Shown piece by piece: positions 59,652 to 64,000 of a DNA stretch of 64,000 bases. A program made the translations under genes and the position numbers. Numbering within the stretch: position 1 is the stretch's first letter; every line of letters begins with the position of its first letter. Source of the DNA: Auricularia sp. M13 (Eukaryota > Basidiomycota > Agaricomycetes > Auriculariales > Auriculariaceae); assembly GCA_037042915.1 (NCBI GenBank), contig CM073195.1, positions 2,976,001 to 3,040,000 of the forward strand, given 5' to 3'. The notes beneath the pieces are model-generated. The model saw only the letters and a list, made by a program, of their open reading frames with translations. It made no database searches and was not told the DNA's origin.

Positions 59652-61712
59652 CCGGTGGGAAAGCAGCGCAAGAGCGAAGTGGAGAGTCGGAGCTCCAGCC
59701 GTTTACGTCGCGCCGGCGCCGGATATGAACTAGCGTTCAAGCGCTCCTCGGACTTCCGCCGCCGTGATCGCATCGTTTGTGGACCACAACCGTATCCGGT
59801 CAGGGTGGAAAGATGTTTTACTTTTAGTCAGGATACGCATAAACCAATGCAGAAAAAATGGTTTCGGAATCTAGGACTTGCTGCAACCAGAGAAGGAGCT
59901 GAGTGGACTTTCTCCTCGTCCGATGAATGCCTTGAAGACAAAGGGTCATGAACCAGCGTCAGGCGCCAGACTGCGTATACAGTGCCTCCATTGAATCTGC
60001 ACCATGTGACATGGCTGCCACACGGCCCACCCTGACGGGAGTCAATGTCAACTCCTGTTCCCGCCGCTTTCGTTCTTCTTCTCAGCGTCCATGTCGGTCT
60101 CCGAAGCAGTCCGCGATCAAGACTCGACACGCTCTGTTGCTGTGCTTACTGTAGACCGGACCAGGAATGCGTTGCGAGAGCTGCGGAGGTCACGGAAACG
60201 AGGGCTTTGACGAATGTGCGACGAAAGTGGCGACCAACGAGGATAGCTAGCTCGTAAAGTTTGTGTCAGGACTCAGGGGAGCTTCATATCGTAATGCTGA
60301 GAGGAGGATAGGAGAGGGCGAGCGAGCCCTGCGTGCTGCCGCAATACAGAGTAAAGCGCTGCTCAAGCAAGGAACGGGTTGCGAGAGAGCGCAGAGGGAA
60401 GTTCCTGAATAAGCGGTATGTACGAGAACAGGGGCAAAAAGTCAAAAGCTCCGGATCAACGGACTCGGAAATGGATCGCTCTTCCTTGTACTGGCAGCAG
60501 CTGGCAGCACTACCTCAACTTCGCTCACAACCACTCGTGGCTCGCGCATCTGAATGCACTGAACTTCTGCTCGAGGGGGAACTGCCCTCTACCCTGTGCG
60601 TTTCTGACCTCGGGCTCCGGAGCTTTGCAGTCATACGGGATCTGGCTGATACCTGAGGCGGATACTCGTAATACCTCCTTTACGATTGGCTACTCTTCTG
60701 TTCGCTGCTCTCTTACTGCCCCCACCTCTATCTCACTTGGACATGCACTCCAAGTTAGCGCTCAAAGTCTGGTTTAGGGCCCAGGCCATACTGAAATTAC
60801 GACAATACCATCTTGTGCCGCCCATACAAGATCCCACAGGCTGGTGGACCCTGCGTATATGTCCTGGCATACAATAATTACTGCACATTATTATTCGACG
60901 TTGTCGTGGATATGCGTTGCCTACCCGCCGGAATAATACAACGCCTGCTCGTTTTCTCCTTGCTCAACGAATGCGCGCTTTGTCCGGCTCTGCATTGCGG
61001 GTATAGTAGCTACCGCGCAATCATGACATGTCCCAATCGCATCTCGCATCGCCCCGCACGGGCAGGTTTAGGGATTTGGTCACGGTAGGATTTGACGGTG
61101 CTTCACCGTCTTGGCACCTTACCGAGCTGTATCCCGCATCCTGGCGCTACGCGTCGTGACAAATATCTGCTTGCACATTGGGTACGACCGAGTGGTATCT
61201 CCCGAATGGTATTCGTTCCCGCGGTCTTCTGTGGGGATAGCATTTCCCGACCGCACCCGCCGTCTGCGTCCGCGCTCCTGAACCACCGAGGCAGAGGGCA
61301 ACAAATCGGCGTCCATACAAGGCCGAGGGTCCGGCGTCCTTTCCACACCTGCTCCCCTTTCCAACCCATTCCATTCGTTGAGTATACTCGGGTCTGTTTT
61401 ATGTTTGTTCCGAGCCGGGGGAGGTGTCAACAATTCTGCACGGTTCGTAGGCGGTACCTGAGCTCACTAGGTCTTGGCTGCTCAGGGCCCAACGAGAAAG
61501 CGCTGTATCAAATTTCACGTCTCGCAAACTCGTAATGCTGCGCGCCGCATTGGTCCTGCGCTCTTGGGATATTTTTACATTCTTCATACCCGTCCGCCTA
61601 CTGCGTACCGGCAGCGACAGGCAGCTGGTATAAAACCTGCATCTTTGTTGTGGATATCTTCAGCACTCTCGTAGTTGCCACCCGGAACTCGACCCTCGAA
61701 GCAGTCCAGGCA
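59652..61712. other. Intergenic, no gene supported
   Basis: About 2 kb with several short open stretches lacking domains or splice structure. The peroxidase promoter occupies its right end. Confidence 0.45.
61629..61635 (+). promoter_or_regulatory. TATA box of the class II peroxidase gene
   Basis: TATAAAA lies 78 bp upstream of the peroxidase ATG, as usual for secreted fungal peroxidase genes. Confidence 0.6.
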
Positions 61713-63351
<1,639 letters not shown>

Positions 63352-64000
63352 GATCCGGCATGAAAGACTCCGAGTCGGAGTTGACACGCTGTCATCACGT
63401 GCTTGCAGTCAGGGTTGGGCATTATTCAGTAAGTAGGCTTCGCAGGCTGTTGAATTTCATTCCGCTTGCAATTGCTTGTTGTTCCGCCAGAGATTTTCGT
63501 AGATCTCCGTCGTACGGATTGGGGAGGCCATGTCACTATTAGAGCGCCTTATTCTGGTTCTCGCTAATCCGTGCCAGTTGCGCGAACCGCGCGGCTGCTC
63601 AACACCCGATAAAGGTACAATAATGACAGGAAGCGAGGGTTACCGTCTGCTGCTGTTACGGATGCACGCCGTAATCGGTCAGCCGCACTCTCAAGGTAGA
63701 GTCAGACACAAGGAAACTGGGGAGTTGAGTAGTTGAAATTTATGCAACACGCGTTCCTTGCTTCAGATGACACCGGCTGTCACAAATGACAGCTTGCCTT
63801 CTAGACGCCCTCAACCCTGTTCCCCTGTCGAGCAGCACCCTTCCGCTAATCCGGCATGCGATCGAGTGGACATCGCCGCCTCAGGGTGACCGGGTCTGTC
63901 ATTTCCACAACTGTCGCTACTCAATTCGCAAACATGCACGTCGCACATTGGTCCCTCGCTTCCTCCCCTCTCCCGCTCGCCCTCTCTATGCCGCGCCACA
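63352..64000. other. Intergenic to window end, nothing recognised
   Basis: No gene with support was seen. The last 200 bp have a minus-strand open stretch without recognisable features. Confidence 0.45.

Noticed and set aside
60418-60777. 119-codon plus-strand frame with several Cys and Trp
   Set aside because: No introns, signal peptide or family resemblance. It overlaps another open frame of equal quality and was judged chance.

Overview
The window is nuclear DNA from a filamentous basidiomycete, most likely an Agaricomycete of wood or litter. The reasons are many short introns (about 48-70 bp, GT-AG with CTRAY-like branch points), GC-rich exons, and families typical of that group: a class II heme peroxidase, a GMC oxidoreductase, a DUF6533 membrane protein, F-box/LRR families, a wax-synthase-like acyltransferase, a cyanovirin-N homologue, and sequence related to fungal macrodomain-sirtuin proteins. 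No CRISPR array, riboswitch or bacterial operon was seen.

Layout. 0.5-9.4 kb, all minus strand: small secreted protein, wax-synthase-like acyltransferase, PP2C phosphatase, V-ATPase subunit B, F-box protein. 9.7-17.7 kb, minus: tubulin-folding cofactor D and a large basidiomycete F-box protein. 17.7-20.8 kb is gene-poor, with one tRNA-Ala and a 243-bp TIR element resembling a MITE. 20.8-33.1 kb: secreted CVNH lectin-like protein (+), Sec14/BCH-RhoGAP (-), K+/H+ antiporter (-), secreted Cys-containing protein (+), TFIIIB subunit BRF1 (+). 33.3-39.8 kb: mitochondrial ribosomal protein uL6 (-), a decayed copy of the 7.7-9.3 kb F-box gene, SDH1 (+), another F-box protein (+). 40.6-54.3 kb: GMC oxidoreductase (+), GH17-like protein (-), Elongator subunit ELP5 (+), DUF6533 protein (+), DDHD phospholipase (+), second GH17-like protein (+). 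54.5-64 kb: cytochrome P450 (-), a graveyard of an F-box/LRR remnant and a broken macrodomain-sirtuin fusion (-), a short hypothetical gene, and a class II peroxidase (+) that lacks both Mn-binding and Trp signatures.

There is no single pathway. Housekeeping genes (V-ATPase, TBCD, BRF1, SDH1, uL6m, ELP5) alternate with accessory secreted or oxidative genes. The GMC enzyme could supply peroxide to peroxidases, but the two are 20 kb apart and co-regulation is not shown.

The most unusual observation is a ~324-bp piece of the wax-synthase promoter and first exon, copied 26 kb away in inverted orientation with its two parts in swapped order. That is the signature expected if a small DNA circle had re-integrated. 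Exon boundaries were inferred by eye from frame, splice consensus and family motifs; those given in detail were checked for frame.
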